The notes: generated by a model not told the origin, from the letters alone. A DNA stretch of 34,355 bases from Candidatus Parcubacteria bacterium (GCA_019662005.1 JAIFWG010000001.1:1-34355); one strand, 5' to 3'. Shown: positions 1-6,931, counted from the stretch's first letter. Translations and numbers: made by a program.

Positions 1-125
1 ACTGTATGGAATAAAGGAAAAAGGACTAAACGATTAATTAAGTGTATTTGCAGTAAGATTTTTGATGCTAAAAGGAAAAATACATCATCATGTTCATGTA
101 AATGTGAACAGCTTAGGAGGAAATT

Positions 126-335
126 ATGTTAATCAACCTCATAGAAAACGGGATAGTTAAAAATGATGAAGTTACAAAGTAGCGAATTTGTTTACATTGC
201 GGAGAAGATGTAAACGATAATGGCCGTATCATGGCCGTATTCAATGGAAAATGGCCGATAACAGAATTATGGCACTCAAGGGAAGTTGGTAACCGCGGTG
301 TTAAGACATCGAGATGCAAGTTCGATTCTTGCTGA
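126..335 (+). pseudogene. Small Cys-rich ORF interrupted by an in-frame TAG
   Basis: An ATG at 126 lies 5 bases after a strong Shine-Dalgarno (AGGAGG, 115-120). It opens 18 codons (MLINLIENGIVKNDEVTK) that end at TAG 180-182. The same frame then stays open to TGA 333-335. The downstream part has a CLHCG pair, an aromatic middle (FNGKWPITELWH) and a terminal Cys pair (RCKFDSC), which resembles a small zinc ribbon. No ATG, GTG or TTG follows the TAG early enough to restart the zinc part. It could be a broken gene, an amber-recoded or read-through gene, or an 18-residue peptide followed by chance open frame. Its 3' third overlaps the tRNA-like element at 271-344, so both cannot easily be under full constraint. 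Family not recognised. Confidence 0.4.
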
Positions 336-344
336 GTGCCACCA
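271..344 (+). tRNA. Degenerate tRNA-like element with encoded CCA
   Basis: A 7-bp acceptor stem pairs 271-277 (GGCACTC) with 334-340 (GAGTGCC), followed by discriminator A341 and an encoded CCA (342-344). The T arm is canonical: stem GCAAG/CTTGC (316-320, 328-332) around loop TTCGATT. The D loop has the usual AGTTGGTA. Defects: the D stem has only two good pairs; the anticodon arm CGGTG/CATCG (296-300, 307-311) encloses only six loop bases (TTAAGA); A replaces the usual T8; and one extra base (T333) sits between T and acceptor stems. Anticodon AAG or TAA (both Leu) could be read, but no long Leu-type variable arm exists. Either a decayed tRNA or an unusual phage tRNA. Confidence 0.4.
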
Positions 345-350
345 AATTAC

Positions 351-395
351 GATAGGTACAACACAAGTTCAACACAGGTACAAATTGTACCTATC
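351..395 (+). promoter_or_regulatory. Palindrome and inverted repeat upstream of the Lar-like gene
   Basis: AGGTACAA-A-TTGTACCT (376-392) is a perfect odd palindrome with 8-base arms. A further AGGTACAA copy lies at 354-361. GATAGGTACAA (351-361) and TTGTACCTATC (385-395) also form a perfect 11-bp inverted repeat with a 23-base loop. It ends about 16 bases before the ATG at 412, just upstream of the ribosome site. It may be a repressor operator with an extra half-site or an RNA stem-loop near the start; the protein that binds it is unknown. Confidence 0.5.
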
Positions 396-411
396 AATTG
401 GAGAGAATGAG

Positions 412-759
412 ATGTCAGGATTATTGCCTTGTCCGTTTTGCGGAAATAAAAATGTCTCATTGATTGATAGAGGCCACGCTAGACCTAGGTGGGAAATAAG
501 ATGTAATTGTGGCGGCAAAAATGGTGGCCATGAAACAGAAAATCAAGCCATCGAATCATGGAACAAACGCAAAGATTGCAACGACGAAGGTTTCGCCAAA
601 GGCTATCAGGCAGCGCTGGATGACATTGAACAAGCCGCAAATAATTTTTATGAATATGCTAGAGAAATAAATATTGTATGGTTAGAAGCTAAGATTGAAG
701 AATTGAAAGAGAAGCAAACCGACAACAAACTGGCAACAAACCAACGGGGTGAGGGATGA
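412..759 (+). CDS. Lar-like restriction alleviation domain protein
   Basis: 115 residues. The N-terminal 53 residues match the Lar restriction-alleviation family: LLPCPFCG (Cys7, Cys10), a second metal pair CNC (Cys31, Cys33) and the typical EAI-x-WN ending seen here as QAIESWNKR (46-53). The rest is a predicted helical, Glu/Lys-rich tail. In lambdoid phages and Rac, Lar modulates type I restriction; the same job here is inferred from the domain only, since many phage zinc ribbons of this family are untested. I chose ATG 412 over the upstream in-frame codon at 286 because GGAGAGA sits just before it and the longer form would run through the tRNA-like element and palindrome. It overlaps the next gene by 4 bases (ATGA). 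Confidence 0.7.
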   Translation: MSGLLPCPFCGNKNVSLIDRGHARPRWEIRCNCGGKNGGHETENQAIESWNKRKDCNDEGFAKGYQAALDDIEQAANNFYEYAREINIVWLEAKIEELKEKQTDNKLATNQRGEG

Positions 760-1019
760 AAATATATAAATATCCGGTTCCAATTGCCGATAATTTCATT
801 ATAGAAATGCCACTTAATGCTGAAATACTATCTTTTCAGGCGCAGAACAATGTTTTAAATTTATGGGCAGCAGTTTGGCCTAATAGTTCACTTGAAGAAA
901 GAAAGTTTTCCTTTGTCGGAACGGGTCACGATATTGATATGGATTATGTAAAAAAGTTTATCGGCACAGCACAGCTTATGTCAGGTATGTATGTCTGGCA
1001 TTTATTTGAAATGAAATAA
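756..1019 (+). CDS. DUF7352-like phage protein
   Basis: 87 residues, opening with the family signature of an IYKYP start followed by an IEMPLNAEILSFQAQNN strand region, then NLWAAVWP, GTGHDID and a C-terminal VWHLFEM. This pattern is that of the small phage domain catalogued as DUF7352, whose function is unknown. GGGGTGAGGG precedes the start, which overlaps the Lar-like stop, so the two are translationally coupled. It lies in the accessory part of the operon together with other one-domain phage proteins; no enzymatic motif is visible. Confidence 0.65.
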   Translation: MKIYKYPVPIADNFIIEMPLNAEILSFQAQNNVLNLWAAVWPNSSLEERKFSFVGTGHDIDMDYVKKFIGTAQLMSGMYVWHLFEMK

Positions 1020-1039
1020 TACGAATAAAGGGTGATGGG

Positions 1040-1240
1040 ATGAAATGGATTAGCGTCAAAGATAGATTGCCGGAAAAAAGCGGTTATTATCTTATTACTT
1101 ATTCTTTTGATAACCACAGATTTTATAAAGCTGCGTGGTTCAACCAAAATTATAAATTTGCAACTACAGCTAATGATATTATTACACACTGGATGCCATT
1201 GCCCGAACCACCAGAAAGTACCGCCAGCGAAGTTAAGTGA
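1040..1240 (+). CDS. DUF551-like small phage protein
   Basis: 66 residues starting MKWISVKDRLPEKSGYYL, the standard opening of DUF551 proteins (W-I-S-V-x-D-R-L-P then G-Y-Y/W-L), and ending with the usual HWMPLPEPP motif. These are common phage and prophage proteins of unknown role. The start is preceded by AAGGGTGATGGG. Its stop overlaps the next ATG (TGATG), so it is co-translated with the 57-residue zinc protein downstream. Confidence 0.8.
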   Translation: MKWISVKDRLPEKSGYYLITYSFDNHRFYKAAWFNQNYKFATTANDIITHWMPLPEPPESTASEVK

Positions 1241-1413
1241 TGAGTGAATCATGCCGTGATTGTGGAAAAGAAATATGGGCAATAGTAAACGTCAATGAAC
1301 GCATTGGCACAGAAAAGCCAACCTATTTGCACACAGTTTGCTATGAACGATTAAAAAGAAATTGTGATTTGTTTATTAAGGAGCTTGAAAAAGCAACCGA
1401 TGGACTATTTTAA
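1240..1413 (+). CDS. 57-residue zinc-ribbon-like protein
   Basis: Begins at the ATG that overlaps the DUF551 stop. The protein has CRDCG near the N terminus (Cys5, Cys8), then a T-Y-L-H-T-V-C segment (a further His and Cys), consistent with a single small zinc site of CxxC...HxxC form, then a Lys/Glu-rich helix. I do not recognise a named family. Small zinc-site proteins of this kind are frequent in phage accessory operons and may bind nucleic acid or host proteins, but nothing here shows which. Confidence 0.6.
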   Translation: MSESCRDCGKEIWAIVNVNERIGTEKPTYLHTVCYERLKRNCDLFIKELEKATDGLF

Positions 1414-1420
1414 AGAGTGA

Positions 1421-1442
1421 TATAATAATTTGTCTAACAAAT
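1421..1442 (+). promoter_or_regulatory. Possible promoter element with palindrome
   Basis: TATAAT at 1421-1426 is a perfect -10 hexamer but has no good -35 at 16-18 bases. It is followed at once by ATTTGT-CTA-ACAAAT (1428-1442), a 6-base-arm palindrome around the expected transcription start. The next ATG is at 1455. The placement would suit a repressor site over a weak or extended promoter. Confidence 0.3.
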
Positions 1443-1454
1443 GAGGGTTAAGCC

Positions 1455-1631
1455 ATGCCTAAGCCCGAGTTAAAAAGATCGAAAGCGAGATTTTTCCAGC
1501 CAAAAGACAAAGAATGCCACCAAGACCAAAATGTCACGGTTAATGTAACAGTGAATGAAAAGCCCGAACCTGATGCTGTCACTGATTGCTTCAAGGCGTT
1601 ATTCAGCTGCACAAAAAAGGCGGCCACATAA
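1455..1631 (+). CDS. 58-residue hypothetical protein
   Basis: Starts MPKPELKRSKARFFQPKDKE (basic N terminus) and ends with a Cys-containing stretch CFKALFSCTKKAAT. The middle, NVTVNVTVNEKPEP, alternates as a beta strand would. GAGGG lies 8 bases before the ATG. No family recognised. Spacing of 8 bases to the next gene and matching direction suggest it belongs to the same transcript. Confidence 0.55.
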   Translation: MPKPELKRSKARFFQPKDKECHQDQNVTVNVTVNEKPEPDAVTDCFKALFSCTKKAAT

Positions 1632-1639
1632 GGATTTAA

Positions 1640-1948
1640 ATGTCAGAGAAAAAAGGTAATTGGAAAGAAACCAATCCCGAAGAAAACGAACGCGGCTATG
1701 TTGAGCTGATGTTTCAACACCCTGAATGCGTGGACGATCAGCACTGGTATAAGGCCACCGTTCGCCATGATGGCTGTATCCATTTTTACAGGGCATATAA
1801 CGAGCCATTTACAAACAAACTCGGCATTAGGCATACCAATCAAGATTATATTCACGTATGCGATATTGACGAGTACATTGATATACTTCAAAAGCTGAAA
1901 AAAACAGCAGTAAAATACTTCGCCAAGCATGGGAGAAAGTGGGGATGA
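1640..1948 (+). CDS. 102-residue hypothetical phage protein
   Basis: Acidic N terminus (MSEKKGNWKETNPEENERGY), aromatic-rich core (HWYKATVRHDGCIHFYRAYNE), then DYIHVCDIDEYIDILQKLKK, which looks like a closing helix. The alternation of strands and a final helix suggests a compact alpha/beta domain, but I cannot assign a family. Its stop overlaps the start of a 27-residue membrane peptide (ATGA). Confidence 0.65.
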   Translation: MSEKKGNWKETNPEENERGYVELMFQHPECVDDQHWYKATVRHDGCIHFYRAYNEPFTNKLGIRHTNQDYIHVCDIDEYIDILQKLKKTAVKYFAKHGRKWG

Positions 1949-2028
1949 GGACGCAGGAAGCTTTTGTGGTCTGCACGTTTATTATTTGTTTCACGATGTT
2001 TTTAATAACTATAAATGTTTTTGTTTAA
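1945..2028 (+). CDS. 27-residue single-span membrane peptide
   Basis: The ATG overlaps the preceding stop and reads MRTQEAFVVCTFIICFTMFL before ending in ITINVFV. After seven residues the whole chain is hydrophobic, long enough for one membrane span. GTGGGG precedes the ATG. Position and coupling suggest a real micro-protein rather than chance; function unknown. Such peptides can be pinholins, exclusion factors or toxins, and sequence alone does not choose between them. Confidence 0.45.
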   Translation: MRTQEAFVVCTFIICFTMFLITINVFV

Positions 2029-2037
2029 AGGACTAGC

Positions 2038-2592
2038 ATGAGAAACGTATTAATCATTGATACGGAAACAAACGGACTTGACCCTAACAAGGGCGCTAAG
2101 GTGATCGAAGTGGGGGCTATGCTTTATAGTGTCGAGCATAAAGTGGTATTGCAGAATATTTCCACCTTCCTGCCGTGTGATATTAACCCCGTCGAGGATA
2201 TTAATAACATTAAAGCAGAGTGGACACAGGAGCGAGTGCCGGTTGAAGCAAGTATCCAGATGTTAAAATGGATGGGCAAGTCTGCGGACGCCTATGTCGC
2301 CCATAACGCTGAATTTGATAAGCGTTTTTTGCGAACTATTAATGGCCTTGATGGTGAATTCTGGTCGAAAAAGTGGATTTGCACGAAGCGGGATTTCAAA
2401 TGGCCTGTGCAATTATTCAGGCAGCGACTACAGGACGTTTGTGCTGCTATGGGAGTGACGTATGCGGACGCGCACCGTGCTTTGATTGACTGTCATTTCA
2501 TTGCCATGTGTTTTAGCAAGGTTGATGATCTGGAACAAAGATTGATTAATGCGACACAAAATACTTTTGGGAAGGCGGGGTCGTTTCGTTGA
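2038..2592 (+). CDS. DEDDh 3'-5' exonuclease (RNase T / DnaQ-like)
   Basis: 184 residues forming one complete exonuclease domain. Motif I is IIDTETNG (Asp8, Glu10), motif II AHNAEFDKRF (Asp94) and motif III HRALIDC (His146, Asp151), so all four acidic metal ligands and the DEDDh histidine are present and the enzyme should be active. Family members digest single-stranded DNA or RNA 3' ends, as proofreading subunits, RNase T or oligoribonucleases. No phage DNA polymerase is encoded in this window, so it may work with host replication or in nucleic-acid salvage. AAAGGACTAGC precedes the ATG. Confidence 0.85.
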   Translation: MRNVLIIDTETNGLDPNKGAKVIEVGAMLYSVEHKVVLQNISTFLPCDINPVEDINNIKAEWTQERVPVEASIQMLKWMGKSADAYVAHNAEFDKRFLRTINGLDGEFWSKKWICTKRDFKWPVQLFRQRLQDVCAAMGVTYADAHRALIDCHFIAMCFSKVDDLEQRLINATQNTFGKAGSFR

Positions 2593-2720
2593 AAAAAATC
2601 GCTGGAATAATTCTCTGTGTAATTGGACTGCATAAGTGGAAAACCGAAAAATACATTTCCATGACTTGCTTACTCGAAGAATGTCAACGTTGCAAAAGCC
2701 TAAGAGTCATTGAGTCTTAG
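2589..2720 (+). CDS. 43-residue Cys-containing protein, TTG start
   Basis: A TTG start overlapping the exonuclease stop opens a frame that reads KKIAGIILCVIGLHKWK, then CLLEECQRCKSLRVIES before TAG. A short hydrophobic lead, the H-K-W and a terminal C-x4-C-x2-C cluster resemble the small prophage family represented by DUF1660 (hydrophobic start, HKW, then a Cx2C knuckle). The start codon is weak and no classic ribosome site is clear, so translation may depend on coupling to the upstream gene. Confidence 0.5.
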   Translation: MKKIAGIILCVIGLHKWKTEKYISMTCLLEECQRCKSLRVIES

Positions 2721-2732
2721 GGGTGAGGGTAA

Positions 2733-3143
2733 TTGATCGCAATATTTTTATTCTACAAGTTCTCAAACGGCATTCAGGCTAATTTAGCCTTTAGCAAAAC
2801 GTTCAGGCATTGCAATATAATCACCTATGATGGCGTGAATTGGGTCAATTACGAGCTGGACTTGTATGGTATCCATTCAAGGGTGTTGGAGGTGAAGGAA
2901 GGGGTTGCATTAATTCGGGGCTTGAAGGTCATCAAGGAGTTAATTGCCATGGTGACGGTCTGGATTGATAAGCGGGCACGGTTTCCTTGGAAGCCTTGGT
3001 GGGTGAGGTCGTGCAATGAGTTCGATCGGTACGTTTCTGGAATAGATGTTGGTTTTACGTTCAACCCTCGCCATTTATATGCCAAGTTGTTAAAGTATGA
3101 CAAGGTAAGAAACTACGAAATATTGCAGCAATGGAGGCGGTGA
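2733..3143 (+). CDS. Possible permuted papain-like cysteine protein
   Basis: 136 residues from TTG 2733, preceded by GGGTGAGGG. A HC pair (His26, Cys27) heads a strand with ITYDGVNWVNYEL, and RSCNEFDRY (Cys94) begins a helix followed by FTFNPRHLYAKLL. His first and Cys later, with the Cys starting a helix and a downstream PxxLYxxL pattern, is the order of permuted NlpC/P60-like domains that phages place near head genes. Such proteins can be amidases or peptidases. The assignment rests on motif order alone; it could be an unrelated head-associated protein. Only 1 base separates it from the next gene, and the portal follows. Confidence 0.45.
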   Translation: MIAIFLFYKFSNGIQANLAFSKTFRHCNIITYDGVNWVNYELDLYGIHSRVLEVKEGVALIRGLKVIKELIAMVTVWIDKRARFPWKPWWVRSCNEFDRYVSGIDVGFTFNPRHLYAKLLKYDKVRNYEILQQWRR

Positions 3144-3144
3144 T

Positions 3145-3378
3145 ATGGGGTTATTTGATGAAGAATCATCCCCTCGGTCTAATGAACTGGTGGAAGAACA
3201 GATAACACAGAATAGAGCCGAGCTGGAAGAAAAGCGCCATAGCCTTGCTGAGCAGAGAATGGCGATAGTCAAATCTCAAGGCGGTGAGAATTGGGTGGCA
3301 GATCGAAATGCCTCTTATTCAAGTGGTGCAGCAAAACAACCCCCTCGCGGTGGATGGTTCAACGGATTTATTAGATAA
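3145..3378 (+). CDS. 77-residue pre-portal small protein
   Basis: Predicted long helix rich in Glu, Gln and Arg (residues 12-45, coiled-coil-like: VEEQITQNRAELEEKRHSL), then a Gly/Ser/Pro-rich tail ending PPRGGWFNGFIR. Small helical proteins just before the portal are frequent in this podovirus group and may be minor head components, but no function is known to me. GGAGGCGGTGAT precedes the ATG. Confidence 0.65.
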   Translation: MGLFDEESSPRSNELVEEQITQNRAELEEKRHSLAEQRMAIVKSQGGENWVADRNASYSSGAAKQPPRGGWFNGFIR

Positions 3379-3395
3379 GGGTCAGGGATGAGTGA

Positions 3396-4964
3396 ATGGA
3401 TTCTGAATTACAAGAACGTTTTCTCGAAGCAAGAGCCTATAAAGACCGTTGGCTTGCATTGTACAAAGAGCTTTATTTCTACGTAATCCCGAATCGTGAT
3501 GCTTTTAACATCAAGTTTAACTATACCGACACTGGAAAACCTGTTACCCAGCAAGTATGGGATGACACGGCCGTATTAGCGGCCTATCAACGAGCAAATG
3601 ATCTTCACGGGTTGTTACTCCCAAAGGATAGGGTGTGGGGCAAACTCGTCCTTGATCCGCACCTATATCCGAAACAATTGATTAAGCAAGCACAGGGAGT
3701 AATGGATGAAATCAATAGCCGTATATTCTTTTATCTTAACGAATCTAATCTTAGCCGCGTGGTCAGTAGCAGTAACCTTGATCTGGTGGGTGGGACTGGT
3801 GCTATTTGGGTTGAATCCATCAGCGATGAAGTACCGTTATATTTTCGGAGCATTCCTGCTGTTGCTCTTTATATTGAATATAGTACGGATGATGTAATTA
3901 ATACGTGCTGGTATGGCTGCAAGAAAACCGGAAGATCGGTGTTGAAAGACTTCCCTGATTATTCTGGTAAGCAATTAAAGGGTTTGCAAGAAAATCCGAA
4001 TGATAGCTATATCGTGAATTATGGCCAGATAAGATATAGCGACGATCACTATTACATATATGCTTTCTTGGATGATGACCCGTTATATCCATTGTGGGAG
4101 CGTGACAGCACGTACCCGCAAATCATCGTATATCGTGACAGGGTAAGACCTGGGGAAGCAGAAGGCCGTGGAGTTGGCATGGATTTACTGCCGACGATCA
4201 AAGATTTAAACCGCATTACTGAATACAGTCGTAAAAATATGGCATTTAAAGCTAATCCGCCAATATTTTACGATGCTGGTTCCTATTTTAACCCCTTCTC
4301 AGTGCGCCAGTGGGCTGGTGCTATGATTGCTAGAAACCCGCAGGGGCGCAATCCACTTGAAGCAATGAATATGCCGGAACATCCGGACGTGTTGCAGCAT
4401 ATCATCCGGCTTCAGGAAACAATACTTAAGGGGTTCCAGGTAGACCCGCTCGGTGAGATTAATACTCCCGTCCGGTCGGCTACCGAGGTTTCTATACGCG
4501 AGAACAGAGCGCAACGCACGTCTGCCACAGATATTAGTCGTTTGATTAACGAGCAGCCTAAGCAAATCTTTGACGTTTCTGCGCGTATTCTCAATGAACG
4601 TGGATTGCTACAGAAGCCGAATAAGACTATCCCAGGCTTTTCAACGAAGAAACTCAAATTCGATTATGTATCGCCATTGTATGATCTTCAGAACCAAGAA
4701 GATTTAAACCACTTCCAGATGAATCTGCAAATCAAGCAGCAATATTTTGGAGAAGGTGCTGCACTTGCAACCGTGAATATCTTCGAGGCGAACGAATTTT
4801 TAACTGAGAAACTGAACCTGCCGAGAAAACTCTTTGCCTCAGATGATGAGATCAGGAAATTCCTGCAAGGATTGGCACAGAAGCAGGAAGAAGCTGCAAT
4901 TCCTTCTCCGGCTACAACTGCGGCACCTGCGAAATTACCCGAAGCACCTGGAGTCGTTGTTTAA
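3396..4964 (+). CDS. Portal (head-tail connector) protein
   Basis: 522 residues, the normal size for the T7 gp8-like head-tail connector family. The N terminus (EARAYKDRWLALYKELYFYV then PNRDAF) matches the family's opening helix region. Later stretches such as GVGMDLLPTIKDLNRI, the PLGEINTPVRSATEV turn and the ERGLLQKP segment are typical of connectors. Twelve copies should form the ring at one capsid vertex through which DNA is packed by terminase and to which the tail tubes attach. The C-terminal 25 residues are Ala/Pro-rich. Its TAA overlaps the next ATG. Confidence 0.92.
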   Translation: MDSELQERFLEARAYKDRWLALYKELYFYVIPNRDAFNIKFNYTDTGKPVTQQVWDDTAVLAAYQRANDLHGLLLPKDRVWGKLVLDPHLYPKQLIKQAQGVMDEINSRIFFYLNESNLSRVVSSSNLDLVGGTGAIWVESISDEVPLYFRSIPAVALYIEYSTDDVINTCWYGCKKTGRSVLKDFPDYSGKQLKGLQENPNDSYIVNYGQIRYSDDHYYIYAFLDDDPLYPLWERDSTYPQIIVYRDRVRPGEAEGRGVGMDLLPTIKDLNRITEYSRKNMAFKANPPIFYDAGSYFNPFSVRQWAGAMIARNPQGRNPLEAMNMPEHPDVLQHIIRLQETILKGFQVDPLGEINTPVRSATEVSIRENRAQRTSATDISRLINEQPKQIFDVSARILNERGLLQKPNKTIPGFSTKKLKFDYVSPLYDLQNQEDLNHFQMNLQIKQQYFGEGAALATVNIFEANEFLTEKLNLPRKLFASDDEIRKFLQGLAQKQEEAAIPSPATTAAPAKLPEAPGVVV

Positions 4965-5239
4965 TGGTTGATGGCCTGCTGAAACTCGAAAAAATAAACC
5001 GTGACGAGTATGACACCTATATGTTGTTTGCCCAGTCTGAAATGGGCAGGGCATGGTTTGAGCGAAGGGTTTGGGAGACATACATGGATGAGCCTAGTCC
5101 GGATCATTGCATTGGTGAAGCTTTTGCTTATTGTGACGGCCGTCGCGGAATATTCAGGAATATTAAGTCTACAATCGAAAAAATAAATCATTTATTGAAG
5201 GAACAAGCGAATGAGCGAGCAGACTCAGAACAACAATGA
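4964..5239 (+). CDS. Bbp19-like phage protein
   Basis: 91 residues with the pattern of the Bbp19 domain from BPP-1-like podoviruses: an F-x-S/T-x2-G-R-x(2)-F/L start (LFAQSEMGRAWFERRV), a middle TYMDEPSPDHCIGEAFAYCD and the GRRGIFRNI closing helix. It sits between portal and scaffold, as in BPP-1 relatives. Function unproven; position implies head morphogenesis. The ATG overlaps the portal stop, and its 3' end overlaps the scaffold start by 29 bases. Confidence 0.75.
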   Translation: MVDGLLKLEKINRDEYDTYMLFAQSEMGRAWFERRVWETYMDEPSPDHCIGEAFAYCDGRRGIFRNIKSTIEKINHLLKEQANERADSEQQ

Positions 5240-5852
5240 GAAATTATACGCTGGCAAGTTTAAGACTGTTGAAGAATTAGAAGCTGGTTACAAAAACTCC
5301 CTCCCTGTATTTCAGGAAAACGAAAACCTGAAAAAGAAAGTGGACGAAGTAACAAAGGTGCCGGACGAATACATGACACCGAAAGAAGTGGCTTTGCATG
5401 ATGACGATTTAAAGGAAGTCAAAAGGATTGCAAAAAGCAGTGGGCTGACACAGGCACAATATGAAAAGCTGGCTAACGAAACCTATGCCAAGACTCAAGC
5501 CAATGTTAGCAGCTACGAAGCTGCTAAAAAGGAACTTGGCGCTGATAAAATAAACCAGCTACAGGATTTTGTTAATAAAAAATACGGTGATAAGGTTGGC
5601 AGCACGATTTTAAAGAATGCGATCACCAATAAAGATCTACAAGCTGAGCTATTTGAGCAGCGCACGAAAGAATTAAATAGCACGGTGCCAGGCATGAGTC
5701 GGTCGGGTGGTGCGCCTAGTTATTCGATCAATCACAAAGACGTATTGGCTGCCCGAACTGAGATGGAAAATACCCGTGGCAAAGCCAGGGTTGAGGCGCG
5801 AAATAGATATATTGAGATTCAGCGCCAGTATGCACATAGAGAGAAAAGTTGA
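5211..5852 (+). CDS. Scaffolding protein
   Basis: 213 residues, almost wholly helical and highly charged (ENENLKKKVDEVTK, DDLKEVKRIAKSSGLTQAQY), with no Cys and few aromatics, as usual for podovirus scaffolds. The opening YAGKFKTVEELEAGY is a motif common at the start of such capsid-assembly proteins. It immediately precedes the coat gene, the standard scaffold position. It should direct coat assembly into a prohead and then leave or be degraded. AAGGAACAAGCG precedes the ATG. Confidence 0.8.
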   Translation: MSEQTQNNNEKLYAGKFKTVEELEAGYKNSLPVFQENENLKKKVDEVTKVPDEYMTPKEVALHDDDLKEVKRIAKSSGLTQAQYEKLANETYAKTQANVSSYEAAKKELGADKINQLQDFVNKKYGDKVGSTILKNAITNKDLQAELFEQRTKELNSTVPGMSRSGGAPSYSINHKDVLAARTEMENTRGKARVEARNRYIEIQRQYAHREKS

Positions 5853-5886
5853 CCTTTTTTTCAATAAGGATATAAAATTAGGCATT

Positions 5887-5998
5887 GAAAGTTTAAGCCC
5901 GCGTAAGCGATAACCTTAAGCTTTCGATCAAGAACAATATCAGCCGGTCATCAGACCATAACCTGGTAGTTGCTCAAGACGTTTTGCGTTCGCGCAAA
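5887..5998 (+). promoter_or_regulatory. Structured leader between scaffold and coat genes
   Basis: The 177 bases 5853-6029 have no supported gene but contain three hairpins: GAAAGTTTAAG/CTTAAGCTTTC (5887-5897, 5915-5925, one G-U pair); GGTC/GACC with a 4-base loop (5946-5957); and TTTGCG-TTCG-CGCAAA (5983-5998) with a UUCG tetraloop. None has a T-tract immediately after it, so they look less like terminators than mRNA-stabilising or processing elements that could raise coat output relative to scaffold. Confidence 0.45.
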
Positions 5999-6029
5999 GC
6001 AAATTGAACACTATCGGGAGTATGTCAGG

Positions 6030-6914
6030 ATGACAGACCAAATTGATTTGGCTACCGCGTCGGAACTATTCGACACGGAAGTCACCATTAAGTACCAAAA
6101 CAAACAATTTCTTGCTAACACCATTGAAGAACGCCACGGCACCACTGGTGAAGCGACCAACGTACCCGTTTCAGATTTGATTGAAATGGAATCGCAGACT
6201 TTCGCACCGGCTGACATTCCAGTCACGCCAGTAAACCCCACGAACGTAATGGTTGTGCCTTACAACTACGCACTAAAAACCGTTATCGGTGGTGGTGAAA
6301 AAACCCTATTCGCGTATGACAAGATTGTAGATCATGCCAAGCTGCACGGATTAGCCGCTGCACGTATGGTGGACTACATCAAGATCAATGCGCTATTTTC
6401 TTACAGTGGTTTCGGCAGTATTTATACTGTTGAATCTACGGTAGGGGCTAATACAGGGATGAATGAGGGCAAGCTCGCAGAAGGATTGAGCTACCTTGAG
6501 GATCAAGGCGTTGACGTGATGGAAAACGCTTGCTCTCTCTGGCTCCCTGCTATCACCAAGGCCTCTATGTTAAATGACGATCGTGTCGTTAACCTGTTCT
6601 ATAACGACAAGCGTCCTTTGGTGGATAACCGTTTGGCTTCCTACTTGGGTGTCGATATTCGAACCCTCGGCAGCAACGGCATCAACACCATTCCATACAC
6701 AACCGCAATGAGCATTGACACTTACTTGGTGCCTTTAGTTCATCAGGACGCAATGGTGCAGATTTTCAACCGTGATGTGTCTACCTCGATTACATGGGTG
6801 CCACAAAATGACCGTTGGGAATTATTAACTGTTTTAACTTCAGGTGCGCAAGTTATCCAAGGTAACGGTATTGCGCTGATCGAAGTTGAAAATCCCTACG
6901 CGGCTAACCCATAA
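6030..6914 (+). CDS. Major capsid (coat) protein
   Basis: 294 residues from ATG 6030, which follows GGGAG at 6016-6020. An in-frame ATG at 5970 would add residues (MLKTFCVRAKQIEHY...) encoded by the hairpin region and lacks a ribosome site, so I reject it. The protein has the mixed alpha/beta, low-Cys make-up of HK97-fold coats in the Phage_capsid_2-like group: TIKYQNKQFLANTIEERHG near the start, DKIVDHAKLHGLAAARMVDY spine-like helix, DNRLASYLGVDIRTLGSNGI and a conserved-looking end WELLTVLTSGAQVIQGNGIA. Context (after scaffold, before decoration protein) fixes the role more firmly than the motifs. Confidence 0.85.
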   Translation: MTDQIDLATASELFDTEVTIKYQNKQFLANTIEERHGTTGEATNVPVSDLIEMESQTFAPADIPVTPVNPTNVMVVPYNYALKTVIGGGEKTLFAYDKIVDHAKLHGLAAARMVDYIKINALFSYSGFGSIYTVESTVGANTGMNEGKLAEGLSYLEDQGVDVMENACSLWLPAITKASMLNDDRVVNLFYNDKRPLVDNRLASYLGVDIRTLGSNGINTIPYTTAMSIDTYLVPLVHQDAMVQIFNRDVSTSITWVPQNDRWELLTVLTSGAQVIQGNGIALIEVENPYAANP

Positions 6915-6931
6915 TCAGGAGGATTTTATAA

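Noticed and set aside
1..132. Open frame from the first base ending in a Cys-rich peptide (CSCKCEQLRRKLC)
   Set aside because: It has no start codon inside the window, and if the ends join, the frame closes upstream at TAG 34344-34346 with no start. More likely chance.
65..160. 31-codon His-rich frame (MLKGKIHHHVHVNV...)
   Set aside because: No ribosome site, short, and overlaps the ORF at 126 which has a strong AGGAGG. Not excluded, but unsupported.
5970..6029. N-terminal extension of the coat protein from ATG 5970
   Set aside because: No ribosome site and it is encoded by the hairpin leader; ATG 6030 has GGGAG at suitable spacing.
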